A stretch of 26,443 bases of DNA from CAZYVD01 sp964651045 (GCA_964651045.1 CAZYVD010000036.1:1-26443), one strand, 5' to 3'; positions 7,461 to 14,983 are shown, counted from the first letter of the stretch. The notes: a model not told the origin generated them from the letters alone. Made by a program: numbers and translations.

Positions 7461-8018
7461 ATGGAAACAAAGTTAAAGGTTCGTTCATTTGATTCCCCTT
7501 TGTCTCCAGAGGAATTTGCACGAATTCCACGAAATCCAATTTATGTTATTGTCGAGGATCTTAGGAGTGCATTCAATGTGGGCTCCATTGTAAGAATTGC
7601 AGACTGTGCCAGAATAGAGAAGATTATTTTTTGTGGAATAACTGCGCATCCGCCCCATAAAAAGTTGGAGAAGACGGCAGTCGGGGCAATACCATATGTT
7701 GCATGGGAATACAAATCAAACTCAATCGATGCCGTAAAAGAGATAAAAGAAAAGGGTGTGCCTGTATATGCACTGGAAACAACAAATAGAAGCAGGATCA
7801 TATGGGATGTAAAATTTCCACTTCCAGTGGCAGTTGTGGTCGGTAATGAGGCTCTTGGAGTATCTGAGAAGGTTTTAGAGTTGGCTGATGAGATTGTAGA
7901 GATTCCAATGCTTGGGTATAAAAACTCGATAAATGTGGCAGTTGCATTTGGAATAACAGTATATGAGATTCAGAGGCAGTACTGGGATTTAAATTCTTTT
8001 AGGAATAAATATATATGA
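7461..8018 (+). CDS. TrmH/SpoU family RNA 2'-O-methyltransferase
   Basis: A 185-residue SPOUT-class enzyme transferring a methyl group from S-adenosylmethionine to a ribose 2'-OH of tRNA or rRNA. All three SpoU motifs are present: motif 1 with N39 and R45 (AFNVGSIVRIAD), motif 2 VVVGNEALGV at 125-134, and motif 3 IPMLGYKNSINVAVA at 148-162, which forms the knotted cofactor site. The usual N-terminal RNA-binding extension of RlmB is absent; only a short lead of about 25 residues precedes the catalytic domain, closer in size to TrmL/TrmH-type proteins. The target RNA position cannot be assigned. It follows the barrel gene by 4 nt and precedes ffh by 80 bp. Confidence 0.85.
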   Translation: METKLKVRSFDSPLSPEEFARIPRNPIYVIVEDLRSAFNVGSIVRIADCARIEKIIFCGITAHPPHKKLEKTAVGAIPYVAWEYKSNSIDAVKEIKEKGVPVYALETTNRSRIIWDVKFPLPVAVVVGNEALGVSEKVLELADEIVEIPMLGYKNSINVAVAFGITVYEIQRQYWDLNSFRNKYI

Positions 8019-8045
8019 ATTTACAATTAATCGAATAAAAAAAAC

Positions 8046-8074
8046 TTGCATGGATGATATTTTTTATATAAATT
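8046..8074 (+). promoter_or_regulatory. Possible promoter of the ffh-rplS operon
   Basis: TTGCAT (8046-8051) with TAAATT (8069-8074) at 17 bp, or TATAAA (8067-8072) at 15 bp, lies in the 80-bp gap before ffh. The region is AT-rich, so chance similarity is possible; the gap is the only room for an operon promoter downstream of the methyltransferase gene. Confidence 0.3.
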
Positions 8075-8098
8075 TAAAAGTTTTATCGTTGATTGATT

Positions 8099-9418
8099 AT
8101 GTTTGATGAACTAATAGATAAATTAACCCGTGCTGTCAGGCAGCTGAAGGGTTCAGGAAAACTAAGCGAGAAACAGATAACCGAATCATTGAGGGAGATT
8201 CGGCGTATACTTCTTGAATCCGATGTTAACTATCGAGTAGCAAAGAGTTTTGTCGATGATATCAAAAAAGATGCTGTCGGAGAGAAAGTAATAAAAAGTG
8301 TAACACCCGGCCAGCAGGTTGTCAAGATTGTTTATGATAAACTTATTGAGTTACTTGGAAGAGGCAATGTTCCTGTAAATTTTTCGAGTACGGCTCCTTC
8401 TATTTTTATGATAGTCGGACTGCAGGGATCGGGAAAGACTACATTTGCAGGAAAGCTTGGAAAACACATAAAAAAGCATGGTCACAATCCATTGTTGGTG
8501 GCATGTGATATCTATAGGCCTGCTGCCATAGATCAACTTAAAAAAATAGGAGATGATGCAGGTATTGAGGTTTTTTCACTGGACTCAGAAGTTCCATTAA
8601 AGATTGCACAGAAGGCGAAGAAATTTGCATTGAAGAATGGGAATGACACAATCATACTCGATACTGCAGGAAGACTTCATATTGATGATGAAATGATGGC
8701 TGAACTAAAAGATTTAAAGAAATCTTTGGATCCTGTTGAGATATTATATGTAGCAGATGGTATGACAGGCCAGGATGCTGTTAATTCTGCTGTTTCGTTT
8801 CTTCAGCGGCTCGATTTTACGGGAATTGTATTGACAAAGTTGGATGGAGATTCCAAGGGAGGAGCGGCTCTTTCAATTCGATTTGTGACTGGGAAACCCA
8901 TTAAGTTTATCTCTAATGGCGAGAAACTCGATGACATTGAACCATTTCATCCTGAAAGAATTGCATCAAGAATATTGGGAATGGGCGATGTAGTTACTCT
9001 TGTTGAGAAGGCGCAGGAGGTTGTAGATAAAGAGGAGGCGGAAAGGCTTACACGGAAACTGGAAAAAGAACAATTTACGCTTGAAGATTTCTACGGTCAG
9101 ATGCAGCAGATTAAAAAAATGGGATCTCTAAGTCAGATTGCAGCAATGTTGCCTGGTATGGGAAGTAGGTTTAGTAATGTAGAGATAGATGAGAGAGCCA
9201 TGGTGCAGGTAGAGGCAATAATCAATTCAATGACAAAAGAGGAAAGAAGAAAACCTGCAATAATAAATGGGAGTAGAAGAAGACGCATTGCAGCAGGAAG
9301 TGGCACCACTGTTCAGGATGTCAACAGATTGTTAAAACAGTTTCAGATGATGAAGAAGATGATGAAACAGATGAAACGTTCAGGGCCTTTTGGGTTCAAC
9401 AGGGGAATGCCATTTTGA
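8099..9418 (+). CDS. ffh: Signal recognition particle GTPase Ffh
   Basis: A 439-residue protein (starting MFDELIDKL, the usual Ffh start, rather than the TTG two codons earlier) that binds signal sequences on ribosomes with the SRP RNA and hands them to FtsY at the membrane. Domains: N four-helix bundle at 1-90, GTPase G domain with the P-loop GLQGSGKTT at 107-115, the DTAGR switch near 189 and TKLDGDSKGG near 245-255, then the M domain from about 325. The C-terminus is methionine-rich (FQMMKKMMKQMKRSG), the signal-peptide and RNA-binding surface. Length is typical. There is no strong ribosome site. rpsP follows after 41 bp, the order seen in many bacteria. Confidence 0.97.
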   Translation: MFDELIDKLTRAVRQLKGSGKLSEKQITESLREIRRILLESDVNYRVAKSFVDDIKKDAVGEKVIKSVTPGQQVVKIVYDKLIELLGRGNVPVNFSSTAPSIFMIVGLQGSGKTTFAGKLGKHIKKHGHNPLLVACDIYRPAAIDQLKKIGDDAGIEVFSLDSEVPLKIAQKAKKFALKNGNDTIILDTAGRLHIDDEMMAELKDLKKSLDPVEILYVADGMTGQDAVNSAVSFLQRLDFTGIVLTKLDGDSKGGAALSIRFVTGKPIKFISNGEKLDDIEPFHPERIASRILGMGDVVTLVEKAQEVVDKEEAERLTRKLEKEQFTLEDFYGQMQQIKKMGSLSQIAAMLPGMGSRFSNVEIDERAMVQVEAIINSMTKEERRKPAIINGSRRRRIAAGSGTTVQDVNRLLKQFQMMKKMMKQMKRSGPFGFNRGMPF

Positions 9419-9446
9419 ACAGAAGAGAGTATTATCAATATTAATC

Positions 9447-9454
9447 AAGGAGGT
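9447..9454 (+). promoter_or_regulatory. Ribosome binding site fixing the TTG start of rpsP
   Basis: AAGGAGGT ends 5 nt before TTG at 9460-9462. No ATG or GTG is available at the conserved N-terminus, so this site shows that S16 is initiated at TTG. Confidence 0.8.
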
Positions 9455-9459
9455 AGTAT

Positions 9460-10029
9460 TTGGCTGTTAAGATACGTTTGACACGAATGGGACGGAAAAA
9501 GCGACCCTACTATAGGATTGTTGTGGCAGATTCCAGAGCTCCGAGAGATGGGCGTTATATTGAAAGAGTCGGGAGGTACGATCCTTTGTATGATCCTCCT
9601 GAAATTGATGTCGATGAAGATAGGGTTAACTATTGGCTTGATAATGGAGCAATTCCTACAGAGACTGTAATGAGCATATTGAAACATCAGGGGATCATCT
9701 ATAAGAGATATCTTAGAAAGAAGGGGTATGATGAGGCTGCGATAGAAGAGGAGATGAAGAAGTGGGAGGCTCTACAAGTTCAGCGGCAGAAGAGAAAAGA
9801 GGAGAAAGCCTTGAAAGAAAAGGAGCGAAAGGCAAAGGTTGAAAAAGAACCAGAGGTTGAGAAGGAACTAGAAGTTGAAAAGGAACCAGAGGTAGAAGAG
9901 AAACCTGCTGCAGAAAAAGAGAAAGTAGAGGAGGGTGAGAATAAAGAGGCCATTGAAAAGGGAGAGGAAGAAAAAAAGGCCGGAGATAATGAAGATGCCG
10001 ATGATAAGCAAAAGAAGGATGAGCAATAA
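9460..10029 (+). CDS. rpsP: Ribosomal protein S16 with a long K/E-rich tail
   Basis: A small-subunit protein that binds 16S rRNA early in 30S assembly. Residues 1-82 are a standard S16: AVKIRLTRMGRKKRPYYRIV, ADSRAPRDGRYIERVGRYDP, and the WLDNGAIPTETV segment. The usual length is about 80-90, but this protein has 189 residues. Residues 95-189 form a charged helix-prone or disordered extension rich in lysine and glutamate, including three and a half copies of VEKEPE. The initiation codon is TTG, supported by the ribosome site at 9447-9454. It stands between ffh and khpA in a classical ribosome-maturation operon. The tail may interact with nucleic acid or another protein, or be a neutral expansion; its frame is fully open with no sign of error. 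Confidence 0.95.
   Translation: MAVKIRLTRMGRKKRPYYRIVVADSRAPRDGRYIERVGRYDPLYDPPEIDVDEDRVNYWLDNGAIPTETVMSILKHQGIIYKRYLRKKGYDEAAIEEEMKKWEALQVQRQKRKEEKALKEKERKAKVEKEPEVEKELEVEKEPEVEEKPAAEKEKVEEGENKEAIEKGEEEKKAGDNEDADDKQKKDEQ
9838..9900 (+). repeat. 18-bp tandem repeat in the rpsP tail
   Basis: Three complete 18-bp units and a half unit, each beginning GTTGA(A/G)AA and encoding VEKEPE or VEKELE, lie head to tail within the S16 extension. The copies differ mostly at third positions and one leucine codon, suggesting an older slippage-type expansion kept in frame. Confidence 0.75.
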
Positions 10030-10104
10030 ATTAATAATGATTTTTCATGAATCGATCATATAAACTGGAACGCTATCGACACCGAAAAATGAGGAGGAAA
10101 GAAG

Positions 10105-10335
10105 ATGAAAGAGTTTATCGAATTTATTGCGAAGCATTTGGTGGACAACCCTGAAGAGGTTGATGTCAGAGAAGTTGAAGGTGAAAAAACAACGGTTTAT
10201 GAGCTTCGTGTTGGTGAAGGTGATTTAGGAAAAGTCATTGGAAGAAAAGGACAGACTGCAAAGTCTATTCGTACGCTTCTGGCTGCTGCATCGGCAAAGC
10301 GCGGGAAGAGGGCTGTACTGGAAATATTAGAATAG
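10105..10335 (+). CDS. khpA: KH-domain RNA-binding protein KhpA
   Basis: A 76-residue single KH domain protein. The nucleic-acid-gripping GxxG loop is seen as IGRKG at 45-49, in the context GKVIGRKGQTAKSIRTLL, and the N-terminal helix KEFIEFIAKHLVDNPEEV is typical of the KhpA/YlqC family. In Firmicutes it pairs with KhpB and affects cell division and RNA fate; that partner is not in this window. A GAGGAGG ribosome site precedes the ATG. Its place between rpsP and rimM is the usual one. Confidence 0.93.
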   Translation: MKEFIEFIAKHLVDNPEEVDVREVEGEKTTVYELRVGEGDLGKVIGRKGQTAKSIRTLLAAASAKRGKRAVLEILE

Positions 10336-10368
10336 CTTACGGAAGTATTTCTCCTGGAGCAAAAAGAA

Positions 10369-10887
10369 ATGGCTGAGGGGATGTCCCTCATTGAGATCGG
10401 TAAGATCATAAAGCCTCATGGCATCCGAGGAGAAGTAAAAGTAATCCCGTTTACAGATCGGCCTGAACAATTTATTGAGATTTCCTCTCTTTATGTAGAG
10501 AGAGAGGAAAAAGAAGGGGAGTGGATTGCGGTTGAGAGAGCAAGGATTCAAAACAGATTTGTTCTCCTGCTCCTTGAGGGGATTAAGAGCATTGAGGATG
10601 CGGAACAACTGAGAGGCTCTTTACTGAAGGTATATGAGTCATCGTTTTCTCCACTGCCTAAGGGATCACATTACATATTTGAGATAGTCGGACTTAAGGT
10701 AAAGACAACAGGGGGAGAACTCATTGGCTCGGTGGTAGATGTGATGAAGATGCCGGCCAGCGATGTCTATGTTGTAGACACTGGAGAAAAGGAAGTATTG
10801 ATTCCTGCCATTAAATACTTCGTCAAGAAGATCGATACAGGAGCAGGAGAGATCACTATTGAGCCAATTGAGGGGTTATTAGATTGA
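10369..10887 (+). CDS. rimM: Ribosome maturation factor RimM
   Basis: A 172-residue 30S assembly factor, which in known systems binds S19 and helps process the 3' domain of 16S rRNA. The N-terminal domain starts IEIGKIIKPHGIRGEVKVIPFTD, the hallmark of RimM; the second, PRC-barrel half runs from about 95 to 172 (YIFEIVGLKV, GSVVDVMKMPASDVYVV, VLIPAIKYFVKKID). I use the ATG at 10369 because a GGAG site lies 9 nt upstream; an in-frame ATG at 10381 would shorten the N-terminus by four residues. trmD begins 1 nt after its stop, so translation is likely coupled. Confidence 0.95.
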   Translation: MAEGMSLIEIGKIIKPHGIRGEVKVIPFTDRPEQFIEISSLYVEREEKEGEWIAVERARIQNRFVLLLLEGIKSIEDAEQLRGSLLKVYESSFSPLPKGSHYIFEIVGLKVKTTGGELIGSVVDVMKMPASDVYVVDTGEKEVLIPAIKYFVKKIDTGAGEITIEPIEGLLD

Positions 10888-10888
10888 G

Positions 10889-11587
10889 ATGAGGGTAGAT
10901 ATTATAACCCCTTTCCCTGAGCTGGTAAGAGGGTTTTTTAATGAGAGCATAATAAAAAGGGCAAGGGATAAGGGTCTGGTCATAATAGAGTTGTGGGATC
11001 TCAGGAAGTTTGCTACAGGAAAACACAAGAAGGTCGATGATTATCCATATGGTGGGGGTCCAGGCATGATTATGAAGCCAGAGCCGATATTCAGGGCGGT
11101 TGAAAGGATAAGAGAAATAGATGAAAATGACTCTTGCAGGGTAATACTGATGACACCACAGGGAGAACGATATACTCAGGAGAAGGCAGAGAGGCTAGCT
11201 GAAGAGGCCCATCTTGTATTTATATGTGGACACTACAGAGGAGTTGATGAACGTGTAATTGAGGCACTTGTTGATGAAGAGATATCTATTGGAGATTATA
11301 TTTTGACGGGTGGAGAACTGGCTGCTGCTGTTGTAGTAGATTCTGTAGTCCGATTAATACCCGGGGTTCTTGGAAATTTCGATTCTGCAGAGGGAGACTC
11401 TTTTTCATGCGGAAAACTCGATTATCCCCATTATACAAGGCCCGAGGTTTATCGCGGGATGAAAGTACCGGATGTACTGCTTTCTGGCAATCATGCTGAG
11501 ATCGATAGGTGGAGGGAGCAGCAAGCTGTAGAGAGAACATTAAAAAAAAGAAGTGATTTGATCCAGAGATCAAAAGATAAGGAATAA
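10889..11587 (+). CDS. trmD: tRNA (guanine37-N1)-methyltransferase TrmD
   Basis: A 232-residue SPOUT enzyme that methylates N1 of G37 next to the anticodon of tRNAs reading codons such as CCN and CUN, which prevents +1 frameshifting. The start MRVDIITPFPEL, the YPYGGGPGM loop at 52-60, FICGHYRGVDERV at 111-123 and the cofactor-binding SIGDYILTGGE at 133-143 are all intact, as is the C-terminal LDYPHYTRP element. The length is slightly below the E. coli protein through a shorter C-terminal domain. The start codon is 1 nt after rimM. Being essential and complete, it argues that this part of the window is correctly assembled. Confidence 0.97.
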   Translation: MRVDIITPFPELVRGFFNESIIKRARDKGLVIIELWDLRKFATGKHKKVDDYPYGGGPGMIMKPEPIFRAVERIREIDENDSCRVILMTPQGERYTQEKAERLAEEAHLVFICGHYRGVDERVIEALVDEEISIGDYILTGGELAAAVVVDSVVRLIPGVLGNFDSAEGDSFSCGKLDYPHYTRPEVYRGMKVPDVLLSGNHAEIDRWREQQAVERTLKKRSDLIQRSKDKE

Positions 11588-11638
11588 TTTAGAGAGTTAT
11601 CAACTAAATAGTGAGAAAAAAGCAGGAGGTGATTACAG

Positions 11639-11983
11639 ATGGATCCATTATACATGGCCACTACAGATCAGTTGAAAAAGGAGATACCTGAATTTGGACC
11701 CGGTGATGATGTGGCCGTACACTTTCAGGTCATAGAAGGTGATAAGAAACGAATTCAAATTTTTAAAGGCCTTGTGATTAAAAAAAGAGGAAGCGGTATA
11801 AATCAGACATTCACTGTAAGAAAGGTATCTGGGGGAATTGGTGTAGAGAGGACATTTCCGCTTCATTCTCCGAGAATAGTAAAGATTGAGAGGACTCGAA
11901 GGGGGAGCGTAAGACGCGCAAAGCTCTACTACATTCGAAAATTGAAAGGCAAAGCCGCGAAGATCAAAGAAAAGAGATCGTGA
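11639..11983 (+). CDS. rplS: Ribosomal protein L19
   Basis: A 114-residue large-subunit protein at the 30S-50S interface. Conserved segments include PGDDVAVHFQVIEGDKKRIQIF (split by normal family variation), GLVIKKRGSGINQTFTVRKVS, GVGVERTFPLHSP-like GIGVERTFPLHSP, and the C-terminal RRAKLYYIRKLKGKAAKIKE. An AGGAGGT ribosome site lies 8 nt before the ATG. This is the last gene of the operon; a strong terminator follows 31 bp later. The N-terminus is a few residues longer than usual (MDPLYMATTDQ); an internal ATG at codon 6 is possible but has no ribosome site of its own. Confidence 0.96.
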   Translation: MDPLYMATTDQLKKEIPEFGPGDDVAVHFQVIEGDKKRIQIFKGLVIKKRGSGINQTFTVRKVSGGIGVERTFPLHSPRIVKIERTRRGSVRRAKLYYIRKLKGKAAKIKEKRS

Positions 11984-12014
11984 AGAGAATAAATTACGAT
12001 TTAAAAAATAGTTT

Positions 12015-12054
12015 AAGGCCTTAGTATCAATTTATTCATACTAGGCCTTTTTTA
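12015..12054 (+). terminator. Intrinsic terminator after rplS
   Basis: AAGGCCT (12015-12021) pairs with AGGCCTT (12043-12049), and AGTAT (12023-12027) with ATACT (12038-12042), with one bulged T and a 10-nt loop; the stem runs into TTTTTT. It closes the ffh-rplS operon 31 bp past the L19 stop and 18 bp before the sirtuin gene. Confidence 0.85.
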
Positions 12055-12072
12055 TATGAGGAACTCTCATAA

Positions 12073-12810
12073 ATGTTTACACCAGATTTAATATCAAACA
12101 TGAAGCGTGCTGCAAGAATTGTGGTGCTGACAGGTGCGGGGGTATCTGCAGAGAGTGGGGTGCCGACATTCAGGGGAGAAGATGGTCTCTGGAAAAAATT
12201 TCGGCCTGAAGAGCTTGCCAGTTTTGATGCTTTTATCTCCAATCCCAGACTTGTATGGGAATGGTATTCATATAGAAGAAGGCTGATCTCTGAGGTCAAA
12301 CCCAATCCAGGACACTATGCACTGGCCAGAATGGAGGATGTTGTGGAAAATTTTTGCCTGGTCACACAGAATGTAGATGGACTTCACAGGAGTGCAGGTA
12401 GCAGGAGAATACTCGAGCTTCATGGGAATATTATGAGAAATCGCTGTATGGAGTGCGGTAGAAAGGATGAGTCTGCGGATTTAGATGTCGGGGATAGACT
12501 CCCACGATGTCGCTGTGGAGGATTGATGCGGCCAGATGTGGTATGGTTTGGAGAGATGCTGCCGCAGGAGATTCTTAATTCTGCGTTTCGTGAGGCAGAG
12601 GAGGCGGAGGTATTTTTAAGCATTGGTACATCGGCAGTAGTTCAGCCGGCAGCCTCACTTCCACTAGTTGCAAAAAGAAACGGTGCTTATGTTGTTGAAA
12701 TAAATATGGAGTCGACTCCAATTACATCACAGGTAGATGAGACGATTCTTGGAAAATCTGGAGAGATATTGCCCAGACTGGTTGGAGAGGTATGGGGAAT
12801 AGAGATTTAA
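12073..12810 (+). CDS. cobB: NAD-dependent sirtuin deacylase (class III-like)
   Basis: A 245-residue enzyme that removes acyl groups from lysine side chains, consuming NAD and yielding nicotinamide and O-acyl-ADP-ribose. Visible elements: NAD-binding GAGVSAESG at 21-29 and PTFRG at 31-35, TQNVDGLH at 98-105, catalytic His117 in LELHGN, and zinc ligands Cys125, Cys128, Cys146 and Cys148. Tyr65 and Arg68 in WYSYRRR match the Y-x-x-R pair that in human SIRT5 and E. coli CobB grips succinyl or malonyl lysine, so desuccinylase activity is predicted. A GAGGAAC ribosome site lies upstream. The gene comes right after the rplS terminator and 9 nt before uvrC. Targets cannot be inferred. Confidence 0.93.
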   Translation: MFTPDLISNMKRAARIVVLTGAGVSAESGVPTFRGEDGLWKKFRPEELASFDAFISNPRLVWEWYSYRRRLISEVKPNPGHYALARMEDVVENFCLVTQNVDGLHRSAGSRRILELHGNIMRNRCMECGRKDESADLDVGDRLPRCRCGGLMRPDVVWFGEMLPQEILNSAFREAEEAEVFLSIGTSAVVQPAASLPLVAKRNGAYVVEINMESTPITSQVDETILGKSGEILPRLVGEVWGIEI

Positions 12811-12819
12811 TTATCTAAA

Positions 12820-14655
12820 ATGAACAATCTATCAACCATAAAAGAGAAATTGTCTGGAGTTGTACGGAATCCAGGTGTCTATCTTTTAAAAGATAGATAT
12901 GGCAAAATTCTTTATGTGGGGAAGGCAAGAGATCTTCAAGCTCGTCTGAGATCTCATTTTTTCCCGGGAAGGGATGAGCCAAAGAAGCATGCATCAATGA
13001 TGAGGCGAGTTGTCGATTTCGATACAATTGTAACAGATTCTGAAGTTGAGGCATTGATTCTGGAGGCAAATTTTATCAAAGAACACAGGCCTCGTTACAA
13101 TATAAACCTTAGAGATGATAAGAGCTACCCCTATGTACGCGTAACAAATGAGAATTATCCCAGAGTATTTGTAACGAGAAAGATAGTCAGGGATGGTTCA
13201 AGATATTTTGGGCCATATACTGATGCAGGAAATTTAAGATTGCTCATATCAGCAATACGAAAAATATTTCCCATAAGAACTTGCCGGCTCCACATAGACG
13301 ATCGGACAATAGCCGGCAACAGACACAGAGTCTGTTTAAACTACCACATAGGACGATGCAGCGGTCCATGCGAGGGTTTGATATCAAGGGAGGATTACAC
13401 AAAGATAGTTGAACAGGTTGTTTCCTTTATTCAGGGCAAAGATAGCACTCTTGTAGCAGAGCTTGAAAAAAGGATGGATCTATATGCAAACCAGCATCGT
13501 TTTGAAGAGGCTGCAAAGGTCAGGGATAGGATTCGTGCAGTTTCGATGTTCCGATCACGTCAAAAGGTGGTTGATGAATTCTCGGTAAACAGAGACATGA
13601 TAGCAGTAGCAGTCAGCGGAGATGATGCATGTGGAGTCGTATTCAATGTAAGAGAGGGGAAGATGATAAACATGCATCACTTCTATATGAAAGGAACAAA
13701 AGATAGTCTTGAAGATGAGATCTTGATATCGTTTTTAAAACAGTATTATTTTCGTTCCGAATTTGTACCGAGAGAGATTTTTGTTGATAGGCCGGTAGAT
13801 GTTCCAGAAGATCTTCGAGGATGGCTGGCTGGAAAAAGAGGTGGAAGAGTCGATATAGTATTTCCAGTAAGAGGGAAAAAGGCACGATTGATGGCAATGT
13901 GCAGGAAAAATGCAGAGCTGCTGCTGAATGAATTTTTAAATCAGAAACGCAGTAGAGTAGAGGCCTTGGCTACTCCTGTAAAGGCGCTTCAGAGAGACCT
14001 GAAACTTCCAAAACAACCAATCATAATTGAAGCATTCGATATTTCTAATATCTCGGGAAAGCATGCAGTGGGTTCTGTTGTTGTATTTGAGAATGGTAGG
14101 GCAAAGAGAGGCAAGTACAGGAGATTTAGAATAAAAACTGTTGATGGAATAGATGATTTTAAGATGATGGCGGAAGTGGTTGAAAGAAGATTAAGGAGGC
14201 TCAAGAACGAGGGCAGTAAATTGCCCGATTTGATAGTTGTTGATGGTGGTAAGGGACAGCTTTCGGCTGCCTTCAAGATTCTGGAAAGACTCTCCTTGAA
14301 AGAGATTCCCCTTATAGCAATTGCAAAGCGCCTTGATGAAGTTTTTATTCCAGGTATTCCAGAACCCCAGAATATACCCCACTCCTCTCCTGGTTTAAGA
14401 TTACTGTTAAGAATAAGGGATGAAGCCCATCGGTTTGCCATTCAGTATCACAGAAGATTGAGGAAAAGAGAGGGTCTGTTCTCTATACTCGACGATATTC
14501 CTGGTATTGGAGAGAAAAGGAGAAGAATGCTGCTGGAGCATTTTGGGTCTACAGAAAGAATCAGAACATCATCTGTGGATGAGATTGCCAAATTGAAGGG
14601 GATAAATAAAAGCCTTGCAGCAAGAATAGTCGAATTCCTTAATAAAGAGGGATAG
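12820..14655 (+). CDS. uvrC: Excinuclease ABC subunit C
   Basis: A 611-residue nuclease that cuts damaged DNA on both sides of a lesion after UvrA and UvrB have marked it. Domains in order: GIY-YIG nuclease (GVY at 19-21, YVG at 32-34, residues 15-95), a cysteine cluster at Cys155, Cys172, Cys180 and Cys184 matching the reported [4Fe-4S] site, the UVR motif that binds UvrB at about 208-242, the RNase H-like 5' nuclease domain (IEAFDISNISG, LIVVDGGKGQL), and a C-terminal double helix-hairpin-helix (IPGIGEKRRRMLLEHFGS). Its length equals that of the E. coli protein. No ribosome site is seen; the start is 9 nt after the sirtuin stop, so translation may rely on coupling. Confidence 0.97.
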   Translation: MNNLSTIKEKLSGVVRNPGVYLLKDRYGKILYVGKARDLQARLRSHFFPGRDEPKKHASMMRRVVDFDTIVTDSEVEALILEANFIKEHRPRYNINLRDDKSYPYVRVTNENYPRVFVTRKIVRDGSRYFGPYTDAGNLRLLISAIRKIFPIRTCRLHIDDRTIAGNRHRVCLNYHIGRCSGPCEGLISREDYTKIVEQVVSFIQGKDSTLVAELEKRMDLYANQHRFEEAAKVRDRIRAVSMFRSRQKVVDEFSVNRDMIAVAVSGDDACGVVFNVREGKMINMHHFYMKGTKDSLEDEILISFLKQYYFRSEFVPREIFVDRPVDVPEDLRGWLAGKRGGRVDIVFPVRGKKARLMAMCRKNAELLLNEFLNQKRSRVEALATPVKALQRDLKLPKQPIIIEAFDISNISGKHAVGSVVVFENGRAKRGKYRRFRIKTVDGIDDFKMMAEVVERRLRRLKNEGSKLPDLIVVDGGKGQLSAAFKILERLSLKEIPLIAIAKRLDEVFIPGIPEPQNIPHSSPGLRLLLRIRDEAHRFAIQYHRRLRKREGLFSILDDIPGIGEKRRRMLLEHFGSTERIRTSSVDEIAKLKGINKSLAARIVEFLNKEG

Positions 14656-14663
14656 AATCACAT

Positions 14664-14696
14664 AAAAAAAGTCCGTGCTACGTTATAACACGGACT
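14664..14696 (-). terminator. Canonical terminator on the minus strand in the uvrC-valS gap
   Basis: A perfect 8-bp stem, AGTCCGTG with CACGGACT, around an 11-nt loop. Read on the minus strand it is followed at once by a T-run down to 14664, the classical intrinsic form; read on the plus strand it is followed by ATAAAAGG, which is not. It lies 15 bp after uvrC and may stabilise the uvrC 3' end, but its polarity implies a leftward transcript from the 14.7-15.0 kb gap. Confidence 0.6.
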
Positions 14697-14789
14697 ATAA
14701 AAGGGGTAGTAAAGGAAAGGAGAATTTAAAGATTTTATCTGCAATTTTAATGCCATTTTATTAGATTATTTTTAAATCTTTATTTATCA
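14664..14789 (-). ncRNA. Candidate small RNA, about 125 nt
   Basis: Bounded by the minus-strand promoter at 14796-14824 and the minus-strand terminator at 14664-14696. Within it, TAAAGATTT (minus strand, 14782-14774) and AAATCTTTA (14735-14727) could form a 9-bp AU stem, and a pyrimidine-rich single-stranded stretch with TCTCCTTTCC (around 14724-14714) is complementary to a Shine-Dalgarno sequence. A 32-codon open frame starting ATGGCA has no ribosome site and runs through the terminator, so I favour RNA over protein. There is no match to a known RNA family that I recognise. Confidence 0.35.
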
Positions 14790-14795
14790 AAAGGA

Positions 14796-14824
14796 TATAT
14801 ATAATAGAAGATCTCTATTATCAA
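14796..14824 (-). promoter_or_regulatory. Minus-strand promoter
   Basis: On the minus strand TTGATA (14824-14819), then 17 bp, then TATATA (14801-14796). The predicted start is near 14789, facing away from valS and toward the terminator at 14664. Confidence 0.4.
14801..14821. promoter_or_regulatory. Perfect dyad lying in the promoter spacer (operator-like)
   Basis: ATAATAGA (14801-14808) and TCTATTAT (14814-14821) are exact inverted copies around a 5-bp centre. The dyad fills the whole spacer of the minus-strand promoter and touches both hexamers, the position expected for a repressor or spacer-distorting activator site. It could also be an AT-rich coincidence. Confidence 0.4.
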
Positions 14825-14907
14825 GTGGATATGTTTCATTTGTGTCGATAATGTAACAATTTATTTCAAATTGTAATAAGTAGTGTGAGCCGACAATTCA
14901 AAAGTTG

Positions 14908-14936
14908 TTGACAAAGTAACAATATTTCCCTAACTT
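14908..14936 (+). promoter_or_regulatory. Promoter of valS
   Basis: Consensus TTGACA (14908-14913) with TAACTT (14931-14936) at exactly 17 bp, giving a leader of about 65 nt before the valS ATG. No T-box features (specifier stem, UGGN anticodon-like bulge, antiterminator) are visible in the gap. A second TATAAT at 14987-14992 lies too close to the ATG to leave room for the ribosome site. Confidence 0.45.
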
Positions 14937-14983
14937 TAACTTAAATAAGTTATTTATATGTAATAGGTTATTCAAAAATTTTA

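Noticed and set aside
8093..8098. TTG start two codons before the ffh ATG
   Set aside because: The family begins MFDEL; there is no ribosome site favouring the TTG, so ATG at 8099 is preferred.
13989..14441. 150-codon minus-strand frame inside uvrC
   Set aside because: Lies entirely opposite conserved UvrC nuclease-domain sequence; no start signal or recognisable domain.
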